A DNA stretch of 64,000 nt from Methyloversatilis sp. Its GTDB lineage: Bacteria > Pseudomonadota > Gammaproteobacteria > Burkholderiales > Rhodocyclaceae. The notes beneath the pieces were generated by a model, which made no database searches, was not told the DNA's origin, and saw nothing but the letters and a program-made list of their open reading frames with translations. The DNA lies in contig JAGNYW010000008.1 of assembly GCA_017984755.1 (NCBI GenBank), positions 1 to 64,000 of the forward strand, in the 5' to 3' direction. Made by a program: the position numbers and the translations under genes. Below are positions 56,604 to 64,000 of this stretch, piece after piece; the first letter of the stretch is position 1; every line of letters starts with the position of its first letter.

Positions 56604-57455
56604 ATGCGTCTCGTACTGATCAGTGGAATGTCCGGCTCGGGCAAGAGCGTTGCGCTCAATGTACTCGAGGACGGGGGCTTCTTCTGCGTCGACAACCTCC
56701 CGGCGCCGCTGCTGCCGCAACTGGTAAGCCATCTGCGCGAAGCGGGCTACAGCCGCGTCGCCATCGCGGTCGACGTGCGCTCGGGCAAAAGCATGGAGGC
56801 GCTGCCCCCGATGATGGGCGTACTGCGCAACGGTACCGAACTGCAGACACTGTTCCTCGATGCGCGAGACGCGACGCTGATCGCCCGTTTTTCGGAAACG
56901 CGGCGGCGTCATCCGCTGGGTGACGACCAGACCTCGCTCGGCGAGGCCATCCGGCGCGAGCGCGAACTGCTGGCACCCATCGTGGAGCTCGGGCACCGCA
57001 TCGACACCAGCGATCTGCAGTCTTCCGTGCTGCGCAAATGGGTGCGCGAAGTGGTCGAACTCGACAAGACGGCCGGGCTGACGCTGATGTTCGAATCCTT
57101 CGGTTTCAAGCACGGCATTCCACTCGACGCCGATCTGGTGTTCGACGTGCGCTGCCTGCCCAACCCCTACTACGACACGGCGCTGCGACCGCAGAGCGGT
57201 CGTGACAAGCCGGTCATCGACTTTCTCGAAAGCAGCACCGAAGTGCTGAGGATGCGCGATGACATAGCCCGGTTCGTCGGCGACTGGCTGCCCAGCTACA
57301 TCAAGGACAGCCGCAGCTACCTGACCGTGGCCATCGGCTGTACCGGCGGCCAGCACCGTTCTGTATACATTGCGGAGTGGCTGGCCACCCGCTTCCGCGA
57401 AGCCGCACACGTGCTGGTGCGTCACAGGTCGCTGGCCTCGACGCACAAGGATTGA
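56604..57455 (+). CDS. rapZ: RNase adapter protein RapZ
   Basis: 283 residues. Walker A GMSGSGKS (8-15), and the C-terminal glucosamine-6-phosphate-binding, RNase E-recruiting half with [24 protein letters not shown] and [18 protein letters not shown]. RapZ controls GlmS via sRNA decay in enterobacteria; in Betaproteobacteria the target is not established. The in-frame ATG 12 codons upstream (56568) would add a non-family tail, so 56604 is chosen. The usual neighbour hprK/ptsN cluster is absent. Confidence 0.95.
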   Translation: MRLVLISGMSGSGKSVALNVLEDGGFFCVDNLPAPLLPQLVSHLREAGYSRVAIAVDVRSGKSMEALPPMMGVLRNGTELQTLFLDARDATLIARFSETRRRHPLGDDQTSLGEAIRRERELLAPIVELGHRIDTSDLQSSVLRKWVREVVELDKTAGLTLMFESFGFKHGIPLDADLVFDVRCLPNPYYDTALRPQSGRDKPVIDFLESSTEVLRMRDDIARFVGDWLPSYIKDSRSYLTVAIGCTGGQHRSVYIAEWLATRFREAAHVLVRHRSLASTHKD

Positions 57456-57462
57456 ACCCGGA

Positions 57463-57837
57463 ATGACCGCGATGCGGGTGGGCGACTGGTTGGTCATCGC
57501 TGCCGGACTGTTGGTGACGGCCGGCTCGGCCGCCCATCAATGGGGGAAAAGCACCCCGGTGCAGGCGCAGGTGCGGATGGACGGGCGCATCGTGGCGGAA
57601 CTGCCGCTCACCGGCACGCATCGCATCGCAATCGACGGCGCGCTGGCACGGCTCGGTCCGACCGTGATCGAAGTCGACGCCGGGCGTGCGCGCATCGCCT
57701 CGGACCCCGGGCCGCGTCAGTACTGCGTGCAGCAGGGCTGGCTCAGCCGCACCGGGAGCATCGCGGTGTGCGCACCGAGCCGGATCACGCTGCAGCTGGT
57801 GGGGCCGGACGGCAGCCATGACACGGTGGCGTTCTGA
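57463..57837 (+). CDS. NusG_II domain-containing membrane-anchored protein
   Basis: 124 residues. An N-terminal membrane segment (RVGDWLVIAAGLLVTAGSAA) is followed by the NusG domain II-like beta barrel (QVRMDGRIVAELPLTGTHRIAIDGALARLGPTVIEVDAGRARIASDPGPRQYCVQQGWLSRTGSIAVCAPSRITLQL) with two Cys. These genes are partners of Gx-type membrane proteins. Overlaps the next gene (TGATG). Confidence 0.88.
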   Translation: MTAMRVGDWLVIAAGLLVTAGSAAHQWGKSTPVQAQVRMDGRIVAELPLTGTHRIAIDGALARLGPTVIEVDAGRARIASDPGPRQYCVQQGWLSRTGSIAVCAPSRITLQLVGPDGSHDTVAF

Positions 57838-58355
57838 TGCAGGCCCCGGCATCTGCACTGCTGGTCGTTCCGAGCGGACGTGATCGGCGGCTCGCGCGCT
57901 ACGCCGTCGCGGCGATTGCCGCGTCACTGGTCGAAGCAGCAATTCCGAGCCCGCTGCCGGGCGTCAAGCCGGGGCTGGCCAACATCGTCATCCTCATCGT
58001 CCTTGCGCGCCACGGCTGGCGCGATGCAGCATGGGTGAGCGCGCTGCGCGTGGTGGCGGGGAGCCTGCTCGCAGGGCAGTTCCTGGCGCCCGGTTTCTTT
58101 CTCGCCGCCGCCGGAGCACTGTGCAGCCTGGCAATGCTGGGGGCAATGCAGTCCGTTTCGTGGCATCGGCTGGGTGCCGTTGGCCGTTCCGTGGCGGCCG
58201 CATTCGCGCACATCGTTGGCCAGCTGCTGCTCGCGCGGCTGTGGCTGGTGCCGCACGACGGGCTGTTCAATCTGGCGCCCATCTTTTTTGCTGCCGCGCT
58301 GCTGTTCGGCACGGTCAATGGCATCGTCGCTGCGCGGCTGATGCGGGAGAAGTGA
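57837..58355 (+). CDS. Gx transporter family membrane protein (heptaprenyl diphosphate synthase component I-like)
   Basis: 172 residues, about five membrane helices. AIPSPLPGVKPGLANIVILIVLARHGWRDAAWVSALRVVAGSLLAGQFLAPGFFLAAAG matches the Hpre_diP_synt_I/Gx family (ECF S-component-like). It follows the NusG_II gene, a known pairing with ApbE and ubiquinone or flavin-related genes. Followed directly by ubiX with no gap. Transport substrate is unknown. Confidence 0.87.
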   Translation: MQAPASALLVVPSGRDRRLARYAVAAIAASLVEAAIPSPLPGVKPGLANIVILIVLARHGWRDAAWVSALRVVAGSLLAGQFLAPGFFLAAAGALCSLAMLGAMQSVSWHRLGAVGRSVAAAFAHIVGQLLLARLWLVPHDGLFNLAPIFFAAALLFGTVNGIVAARLMREK

Positions 58356-58985
58356 ATGACCACACCTGCAAACCTGACCATTCTTGTCGCGCTGACCGGC
58401 GCATCCGGCATGCCTTACGGCATGCGGCTGATCGAATCGCTCATCGGCGCCGGCTGCAGGGTGTGGGTGATCTATTCGCAGGTGGCGCAGATCGTCGCCC
58501 GTCAGGAGATCGATCTGCTGCTGCCCGGCAACCCGACGCAGGCAGCACGCGAACTGACGGCGCGGTTCGATGCGCAACCCGGCCAGCTCGAGGTGTTCGG
58601 TCGCGAAGACTGGAATTGCCCGCCGGCGTCCGGTTCCAATCCGCCGGATGCGATGGTGGTGTGCCCGTGTTCCATGGGCACACTCGCCGCCATCGCGCAC
58701 GGCCTGGCATCGAGCCTGATCGAGCGCGCGGCCGACGTGGTCATGAAGGAACGCCGGCAGCTGATCCTGGTGCCGCGCGAAACACCGTTTTCCACGCTCC
58801 ACCTCGAAAACATGCTGAGCCTGTCGCGCAACGGAGCGGTCATCCTGCCGCCATCGCCCGGCTTCTACCACCACCCGGGGGAGATCGGTGATCTGGTCGA
58901 TTTCGTCGTCGCGCGCGTGCTCGACCAGCTGCGCGTGCCGCACCGGCTGGTACCGCGCTGGGGCGACGGGCCGCCAGCCGAGTGA
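58356..58985 (+). CDS. ubiX: Flavin prenyltransferase UbiX
   Basis: 209 residues. Attaches a dimethylallyl group to FMN to make prenylated FMN for UbiD decarboxylase in ubiquinone biosynthesis. LTGASGMPYGMRLIESL, SNPPDAMVVCPCSMGTLAAIAHGLASSLIERAADVVMKERRQLILVPRETPFSTLHLENMLSLSRNGAVILPP are canonical. ubiD is not in the window. Confidence 0.97.
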   Translation: MTTPANLTILVALTGASGMPYGMRLIESLIGAGCRVWVIYSQVAQIVARQEIDLLLPGNPTQAARELTARFDAQPGQLEVFGREDWNCPPASGSNPPDAMVVCPCSMGTLAAIAHGLASSLIERAADVVMKERRQLILVPRETPFSTLHLENMLSLSRNGAVILPPSPGFYHHPGEIGDLVDFVVARVLDQLRVPHRLVPRWGDGPPAE

Positions 58986-59076
58986 CCTTGTCACAAGGAT
59001 GTCACAGCGATGAAACAAGCTTGCAGGTTCACCGTATCGCCCGCCCGCGTCGATACGGGATCACGGGAGCAAAAAC

Positions 59077-59418
59077 ATGAAGATGGACAGCCAGCAACTG
59101 GATGGGGGCATCACATTGATCCGGCTGGACGGCCGGCTCGATATCGAAGGCGCACAGACGCTGGACCAGCCCTTCACCTACGCGACCAGCACGCACCCGG
59201 CGAAAATCGCGGTCGATCTGTCGGGCGTGAGCTTCGTCGCATCGATCGGCATCCGTACGCTGTTGTCCGGCGCGCGCGGTCAGGCGTCGCGCGGCGGCAA
59301 GCTGGTCATGTTCGGTGCGCAGCCAATGGTGCAGCGCGTGCTGCACACGGCCGGCGTCGACCAGTTGCTGACCCTGTGTCCGGATCTCGATGCAGCGTGC
59401 AAAGCGCTTGTGGATTGA
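59077..59418 (+). CDS. STAS-domain anti-anti-sigma factor-like protein
   Basis: 113 residues, single STAS domain (ITLIRLDGRLDIEGAQTLDQP ... IAVDLSGVSFVASIGIRTLLSGARGQASRGGKLVMFGAQPMVQRVLHTAGVDQLL) with the phosphorylatable Ser56 (VASIG). GGGAG before ATG. It is the phosphoswitch partner for the kinase/phosphatase encoded 18 bp downstream. Confidence 0.93.
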   Translation: MKMDSQQLDGGITLIRLDGRLDIEGAQTLDQPFTYATSTHPAKIAVDLSGVSFVASIGIRTLLSGARGQASRGGKLVMFGAQPMVQRVLHTAGVDQLLTLCPDLDAACKALVD

Positions 59419-59436
59419 ACGCCGGCGGGACCGCAC

Positions 59437-61212
59437 ATGCATAGCGCACATGCGCGTCGCAGCCTGCGACTGATCAATGACAGCGGCGCGATCTCGGCCG
59501 CAAGCGCGTGGCTGCGTACGCTCGGCGACAGCTTCGAATTGGGCAGCGAACTCACCTTCCGGCTCGACCTGTGTGCCTCCGAACTTGTCGCCAACATCGT
59601 CAACTACGCGTTCGAGGACGAAGCACCCCACACCATCGCGCTCGACCTGATCCTGGAACCGCAGTCGGTCAAGCTCGCAGTATCCGACGACGGGCGTGAA
59701 TTCGACCCCCTGGGGCTGCCCGATCCGGTCGCCCCTGCCACGCTGGAGCAGGCCAGCCTCGGCGGACTGGGTGTACATCTGGTTCGGCAGTTTGCCGATC
59801 AGGTGAGTTACGAACGGGTGAGCAACCGCAACCAGGTCACGCTGGCCTGGACCCGCCCAAGCAGGTCCGGGCCAGCCGGCGGACGTGCACCGATCCGTCG
59901 CGGCGTCGAGCGACGGCGCAAGCGGGCACTCACCTTTCCACTGCTGCGAACCGATGGCACACAGGTCGCCGCCAACCAGCGCGGTAGCAAGGAGCGTCGC
60001 GCACTCGGCTTCATTTCCCGCATCGAACTGTTCCGCGACGTGCCCTACGCACTGATCGAGGGCATGCTTGCACACTGTCCGCAGCGCGACTACCCGGACG
60101 AATACATCGTTCTGGCGCCTGGCGTGCCCAACGAGAACGTGGCGCTGGTGCTCGCCGGGCGGCTGCGCGTGCATCTGGATTCGCCGCATACCGGCCAGCC
60201 GGCAGGCGACTTCATGTCCGTCATGGTCGGCGAATGCGCCGGAGAGCTGTCGATCATCGACGGCGAACCGGCGTCCGCCTGGGTGATCGCCGAACCCGGC
60301 TCGCGCCTGCTGATGATCGATGCAAACACCTTCTTTTCCGAGCTGCTGCCGCTGCCGCGCGTAGCGCGCAACCTGCTCGGCATGATGGCCACCCGCATGC
60401 GCCAGAGCAACAATCAGGCGATCGAGCGCATGCGCAGTTCGATGCTGCTCGAGCGCCTGCAGTCGGAGATGCGCACCGCACAGGACATTCAGTCCGGCAT
60501 GCTGCCGATGCGCTCGCCGCTGTTTCCCGAGCACACCGAAATCGATTGCGAAGCAAGCATCCAGCAGGCGCGAGAGGTGGGAGGAGACTTCTTCGATGCC
60601 TTCTTCATCGACGAAAAACGCCTGTTCGTTGCCATCGGCGATGTCTGCGGCAAGGGCATGCCGGCTGCCTTGCTGATGATGCGCACGCTCACCACGCTGC
60701 GCTCCGAAGCGGGACGCAAGCAGGGCCAGAAAGGCCATCTCGAGCGGGTGATGGAGCGCATCAACCGCAAACTGGCCCTGAACAACGATCGCCTGCTGTT
60801 CGCCAGTCTGTTCATCGGGCTGCTCGATACCGGCAACGGCAACTTCCGCTTCGCCAATGCCGGCCACATGCGGCCGGTGCTGCTGCGCAAGGGCGAAAGC
60901 GCCACGCTGCTCAAGGTCCCGTGCAACCCGATCGCCGGCATCGACCCGGCCATCGACTATGCGCTCGGCGAAACGAAGCTCGGGCGCGGTGATCTGCTGC
61001 TTTTATATACCGACGGCGTGACCGAAGCAGAAAACAGCCGTGCCGAGCAATTCGGTGAGGCGCAACTGCTGGCGACGATGAACGCCCAGTCAGGCGGCAG
61101 CGCAGGCAGCGCCATCGCTGCCGTGCGCGAAGCCACGCACGCTTTCTGCGCCAGTCATCCGCAGGCCGACGACATCACGCTGCTGGCGCTGAAATACCTG
61201 GGCGACGACTGA
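59437..61212 (+). CDS. HATPase (RsbW-like) - cNMP-binding - PP2C (SpoIIE) fusion
   Basis: 591 residues. N-terminal RsbW/SpoIIAB-type kinase (~1-140; N box ELVANIVNYAFED, then SDDGREF and GGLGVHLV), a linker, a CRP-like cyclic-nucleotide-binding beta roll (~200-320; VPNENVALVLAGRLRVHL, GECAGELSIIDGEPASAWVIA), then a SpoIIE PP2C phosphatase (GGDFFDAFFIDEKRLFVAIGDVCGKGMPAALLMM, LLYTDGVTEAEN, DDITLLAL). Kinase and opposing phosphatase in one chain is a self-contained partner switch acting on the adjacent STAS protein. The target downstream (sigma factor or other) is not in the window. Confidence 0.9.
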   Translation: MHSAHARRSLRLINDSGAISAASAWLRTLGDSFELGSELTFRLDLCASELVANIVNYAFEDEAPHTIALDLILEPQSVKLAVSDDGREFDPLGLPDPVAPATLEQASLGGLGVHLVRQFADQVSYERVSNRNQVTLAWTRPSRSGPAGGRAPIRRGVERRRKRALTFPLLRTDGTQVAANQRGSKERRALGFISRIELFRDVPYALIEGMLAHCPQRDYPDEYIVLAPGVPNENVALVLAGRLRVHLDSPHTGQPAGDFMSVMVGECAGELSIIDGEPASAWVIAEPGSRLLMIDANTFFSELLPLPRVARNLLGMMATRMRQSNNQAIERMRSSMLLERLQSEMRTAQDIQSGMLPMRSPLFPEHTEIDCEASIQQAREVGGDFFDAFFIDEKRLFVAIGDVCGKGMPAALLMMRTLTTLRSEAGRKQGQKGHLERVMERINRKLALNNDRLLFASLFIGLLDTGNGNFRFANAGHMRPVLLRKGESATLLKVPCNPIAGIDPAIDYALGETKLGRGDLLLLYTDGVTEAENSRAEQFGEAQLLATMNAQSGGSAGSAIAAVREATHAFCASHPQADDITLLALKYLGDD

Positions 61213-61314
61213 CGACGCCCGGTCTGTCGCTGTCACGAGACTGTCGCCATGGCGTCACATCGACGGAACACGGCCTGCCTATCGTGAAGTGGATTCTTCA
61301 CGGAGGCTGCAGGC

Positions 61315-62073
61315 ATGCTTCAGATCGATACCGCGCGCGAACGTCGTGCGCAACGCAATCTCGTCGTCACGCTGGCCACTTCCCCGAGCGAGGTACTGGC
61401 CGCGCAGAAACTTCGCTGGCGCGTATTCGTCGAGGAACTCGGGGCCAGATTGAACACGCCGGTGCAGGGTGTGGACAGCGACCGCTTCGACGCACACTGC
61501 GCACACCTGATCGTGCGCGACGAAGACAACGGACGCATCGTCGGCTGTTACCGCATCCTGTCGCCGGACGCCGCAAGGCGCACCGGTGGTTACTACTCGG
61601 AAACCGAATTCGACCTCGGCCGGCTGGACCACCTGCGACCGCAGATGGTCGAGATCGGCCGCGCCTGCATCGACGCGGACTACCGCCAGAATGCAGCGGT
61701 GATCGCCCTGCTGTGGTCGGGGCTGGCCCGCTACATGCAATCGGGCGGTCATCAGTACCTGCTGGGCTGCGCCAGCATCAGCCTGGCCGATGGCGGTCAC
61801 AACGCTGCGGCGCTGTTCGACAGCCTGCGCGACCGCATGGGCCCGCCCGAGTACCGCGTGTTTCCCAAAGTGCGCCTGCCGCTGGAGCGCCTGACACCCG
61901 GTGCAGGCTGCGTGCCGCCGCCACTGGTCAAGGGATATCTGCGCGCCGGGGCCGACGTATGCGGCGAACCGGCATGGGACCCTGACTTCAATACAGCCGA
62001 CCTGCCGCTGCTGCTCACCATGTCGCGGCTGGACGCGCGCTATGCTAAGCACTTCATGCAGCGCGCGGCCTGA
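61315..62073 (+). CDS. olsB: L-ornithine N-alpha-acyltransferase OlsB
   Basis: 252 residues, GNAT/hemolysin-type acyltransferase. RWRVFVEELGARL, GCYRILSPDAARRTGGYYSETEFDL and EIGRACIDADYR are family signatures. It adds a 3-hydroxyacyl group to ornithine giving lyso-ornithine lipid, the first step to phosphorus-free membrane lipids. Its partner olsA follows after 29 bp. The ~100-bp upstream gap is featureless. Start ATG 61315. Confidence 0.92.
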   Translation: MLQIDTARERRAQRNLVVTLATSPSEVLAAQKLRWRVFVEELGARLNTPVQGVDSDRFDAHCAHLIVRDEDNGRIVGCYRILSPDAARRTGGYYSETEFDLGRLDHLRPQMVEIGRACIDADYRQNAAVIALLWSGLARYMQSGGHQYLLGCASISLADGGHNAAALFDSLRDRMGPPEYRVFPKVRLPLERLTPGAGCVPPPLVKGYLRAGADVCGEPAWDPDFNTADLPLLLTMSRLDARYAKHFMQRAA

Positions 62074-62102
62074 CGAGCAGACGCAACGGGAGCACGCGCG
62101 AA

Positions 62103-62942
62103 ATGTCACTGATCAACATTTCCACCGACTTCTTCGACACATCCGTCTTGAGCAACCACAGCACGCACCCCACATCGAACGCGGCCGCGGTCACGCATCA
62201 CACCGGGGTGCGCGCCAGCCTGCGCATGGGCTGGCGCATCGCCCGGCTGGCCGCACATGTGGTGGATGGCTGCACCCGCGTCGCGGTGCTCTACCCGATC
62301 GTGTCGGAGCGCACGCAGCGCAAGATCCGCGCCCGCTGGTCGCGCCAGCTCCTGCGCGTGCTCGGTGTCGAGGTTCAGGCCGGCGGCCAGCGGCCGCGGC
62401 CGGGTCAGCTGCTGGTGAGCAACCACATTTCGTGGGTGGACGTGTTCGTCATCAACGCCATCTCGCCGCAGAGTTTCGTGTGCAAGGACGAAATCCGCGG
62501 CTGGCCGGTGCTGGGCTGGCTGGTGGCGCGCAATGACACCGTGTTCATCCGGCGGACCAGCCGAAATTCGGCGTCCGAAGTCCGCCACCAGCTGGTCAGG
62601 ACGCTGGCCGGTGGCCGCAGCGTGATGGTGTTTCCCGAAGGCACGACCACTGACGGACGCAGCGTGCTGCCCTTCCGGGCCGCCATGTTCCAGGCGGCGA
62701 TTGATGCCGGGCGACCGGTCAAGCCGGTGCGGCTGTGTTATCTGGACCATGCCGGCGAACTGTCCGACGACGTCGTCTACATCGGCGAAACGACCTTCTG
62801 GGAATCGGTCTGCCGCATCGCCCGCGCGCCACGCACTGTCGCCCGGGTCGAACTGCTGCCCGGACTGGCCACCCACGGCCACACCCGGCAGCATCTCGCC
62901 CAGGTCAGCCACGCCCGCATTTCGACGCCCGCAGACGCGTAA
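62103..62942 (+). CDS. olsA: Lyso-ornithine lipid O-acyltransferase OlsA (PlsC family)
   Basis: 279 residues. LPLAT motifs NHISWVD (HX4D), FPEGTTTDG and the upstream hydrophobic segment are intact. It O-acylates the lyso-lipid made by OlsB; the family also contains 1-acyl-glycerol-3-phosphate acyltransferases, but the position after olsB favours ornithine lipids. Ribosome site AGCACGCGCGAA is weak. Confidence 0.9.
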   Translation: MSLINISTDFFDTSVLSNHSTHPTSNAAAVTHHTGVRASLRMGWRIARLAAHVVDGCTRVAVLYPIVSERTQRKIRARWSRQLLRVLGVEVQAGGQRPRPGQLLVSNHISWVDVFVINAISPQSFVCKDEIRGWPVLGWLVARNDTVFIRRTSRNSASEVRHQLVRTLAGGRSVMVFPEGTTTDGRSVLPFRAAMFQAAIDAGRPVKPVRLCYLDHAGELSDDVVYIGETTFWESVCRIARAPRTVARVELLPGLATHGHTRQHLAQVSHARISTPADA

Positions 62943-63035
62943 CCCGACACGAGCCCATGCGTTCGCCGGGCACGGTGCTCAGGGGCGGCGGCAACTTCGC
63001 CGAACGCGGGGCAGGAGGAGAAGCGGAGGCAGGTC

Positions 63036-63041
63036 TATACT
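63036..63041 (+). promoter_or_regulatory. Likely -10 box of the TIR-CHAT gene
   Basis: TATACT, ~28 bp before GTG 63069, with GGAG in between. No good -35 match. The 93 bp between olsA and this box show no other feature. Confidence 0.4.
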
Positions 63042-63068
63042 CGCGCCCAATGCTGTCGGAGCGAGTCG

Positions 63069-64000
63069 GTGAAGATATTCCTGTCGTACGCAACGGAAAT
63101 ACGCGATCGCGCGGAGAGCGTGAACGCGGCGCTGCTGGCGGCCGGTCACGACGTATTCTTCGACCGCGAAGATCTGCCCGCCGGCCAGGGCTACGACGAC
63201 CGGATACGCGGCGCGATCGACGGCAGCGATCTCTTCCTGTTCCTGATTTCACCGGCCGCCGTCGCCGCCGGCCATTACACCCGCACCGAACTCAAGATCG
63301 CGCGCCGCCGCTGGCCGGACCCGGCTGGGCATGTGCTGCCCGTGATGGTGACGCCGACGCCTTTCGGCGAACTGCCCGCCTATCTCGGATCGGTCACCAT
63401 CCTGGTGCCGGAAGGCAATCTCGCTGCGGAAGTGGTGCTCGCGGTGTCGGACCTTGCAGCGCTTCCCTCCCCCGCTGCGGACGACACGGATGCAGACAGC
63501 GGCGCCGAGTCCGTTCCGCACTATGCATCGCTCAAGCTCTGCTTTTCTTACGCCGATGCGGGGCGATACAGCATCGACATCCAGCGCCCCCTGCAGGCGG
63601 ACATCATCACCGGCGCCTTTGCGCTCGATGCTGCCGCAGTCGAGGACACCATGCGGACGACCGGGGCGCAGGGCGACGACGCCGTGCGACGGCCATCGGG
63701 CGCGCTGGCCGGCAACGGGCTGCCGACGGCCAGCCAGGCGCGCGAGGCCGGTCGCCTGCTCTATCAGGCCCTGTTCTGTCCGGGGCTGCGCACCGGCATC
63801 GAGGACAGCCTGCGCGGCATCGATCCGCAACAGGGCAAGGGCCTGCGTTTCGTCATAGACACGACGGACACGCCTGAACTGGGGCGTCTGCCCTGGGAGT
63901 TCCTGTACAGCCCGGAGAAGGACGACTTCCTGTTCTCCGACCGGATGAAGCCGGTGGTGCGCTGGCTCGACGTCGACGAACCGACGCCGACGCTGAAGAT
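63069..64000 (+). CDS. TIR-CHAT protein, 3' end outside window
   Basis: GTG 63069 with GGAG 7 bases upstream; the frame stays open to the window edge (310 codons). Residues 1-130 are a TIR domain: KIFLSYATEIRDRAESVNAALLAAGHDVFFDREDLPAGQGYDD, IDGSDLFLFLISPAAV, and YTRTELKIA with Glu74 at the position of the NADase catalytic Glu. After a linker, GLRFVIDTTDTPELGRLPWEFLYSP starts a CHAT (caspase-like peptidase) domain; its His/Cys are beyond the edge. A TIR NADase fused to a CHAT protease is a typical abortive immune-effector layout; activity is inferred. Confidence 0.87.
   Translation, partial: MKIFLSYATEIRDRAESVNAALLAAGHDVFFDREDLPAGQGYDDRIRGAIDGSDLFLFLISPAAVAAGHYTRTELKIARRRWPDPAGHVLPVMVTPTPFGELPAYLGSVTILVPEGNLAAEVVLAVSDLAALPSPAADDTDADSGAESVPHYASLKLCFSYADAGRYSIDIQRPLQADIITGAFALDAAAVEDTMRTTGAQGDDAVRRPSGALAGNGLPTASQAREAGRLLYQALFCPGLRTGIEDSLRGIDPQQGKGLRFVIDTTDTPELGRLPWEFLYSPEKDDFLFSDRMKPVVRWLDVDEPTPTLK

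Overview
The window is about 64 kb of dense, GC-rich bacterial chromosome with strong GC3 bias and short intergenic gaps. The gene set is betaproteobacterial: class I PHA synthase, UbiB/UbiX/UbiK, a dacA-ybeD-lipB-lipA operon, a TorF-glnK-amtB nitrogen operon, a PilGHIJ-ChpA chemosensory operon, a PEP-CTERM protein and an OlsB-OlsA pair. A Rhodocyclales- or Methyloversatilis-like organism fits best. That is an inference from gene content; there is no rRNA in the window to confirm it. I see no tRNA, rRNA, CRISPR array, integrase or insertion sequence.

Layout. 0-2 kb: the end of a nonribosomal peptide synthetase (adenylation tail, carrier, thioesterase) and its phosphopantetheinyl transferase. 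2-5.5 kb (minus): a Pqi lipid-transport operon with PqiA split into two genes. 5.5-12 kb (minus): TerB-like, MOSC, CNMP/CBS/DUF294 and nitronate monooxygenase genes, then a PEP-CTERM protein behind a possible Pho box. 12-15 kb: lipoate synthesis and dacA. 15-20 kb: dbpA, a patatin, a YgjP-like metallopeptidase, two YceI proteins, ubiK. 20-23 kb: TorF-glnK-amtB with a textbook NtrC site and sigma-54 promoter and a good terminator. 23-31.8 kb: a coiled-coil protein, SSS symporter, CheC-like protein, ubiB, then argS-SPOR-dsbA-SDR.

31.9-37.3 kb is the accessory island. A perfect 48-bp palindrome contains the start codon of a DUF4143-type ATPase/nuclease gene. This gene is translationally coupled to a 1361-residue NACHT-like NTPase that carries a PD-(D/E)XK nuclease at its C-terminus. 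Codon use is visibly less GC-biased than in the flanks, and no mobility gene is nearby. It is the best candidate here for an undescribed (probably defence) system.

37.4-50 kb: hemL, thiE and thiD on the minus strand, diverging from rubredoxin and the complete pilGHIJ-chpA operon that controls type IV pili. 50-53 kb: phaC and a metallo-beta-lactamase-fold hydrolase. 53-56 kb: LOG-family protein, a small secreted protein, a crotonase, HMG-CoA lyase and DUF1289, which suggest branched-chain acyl-CoA catabolism. 56-59 kb: rapZ, a NusG_II protein, a Gx-type membrane protein, ubiX. 59-61.2 kb: a STAS protein and a HATPase-cNMP-PP2C fusion forming a partner-switching module. 61.3-63 kb: ornithine-lipid synthesis (olsB, olsA). 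The window ends inside a TIR-CHAT gene, a second candidate immune effector.
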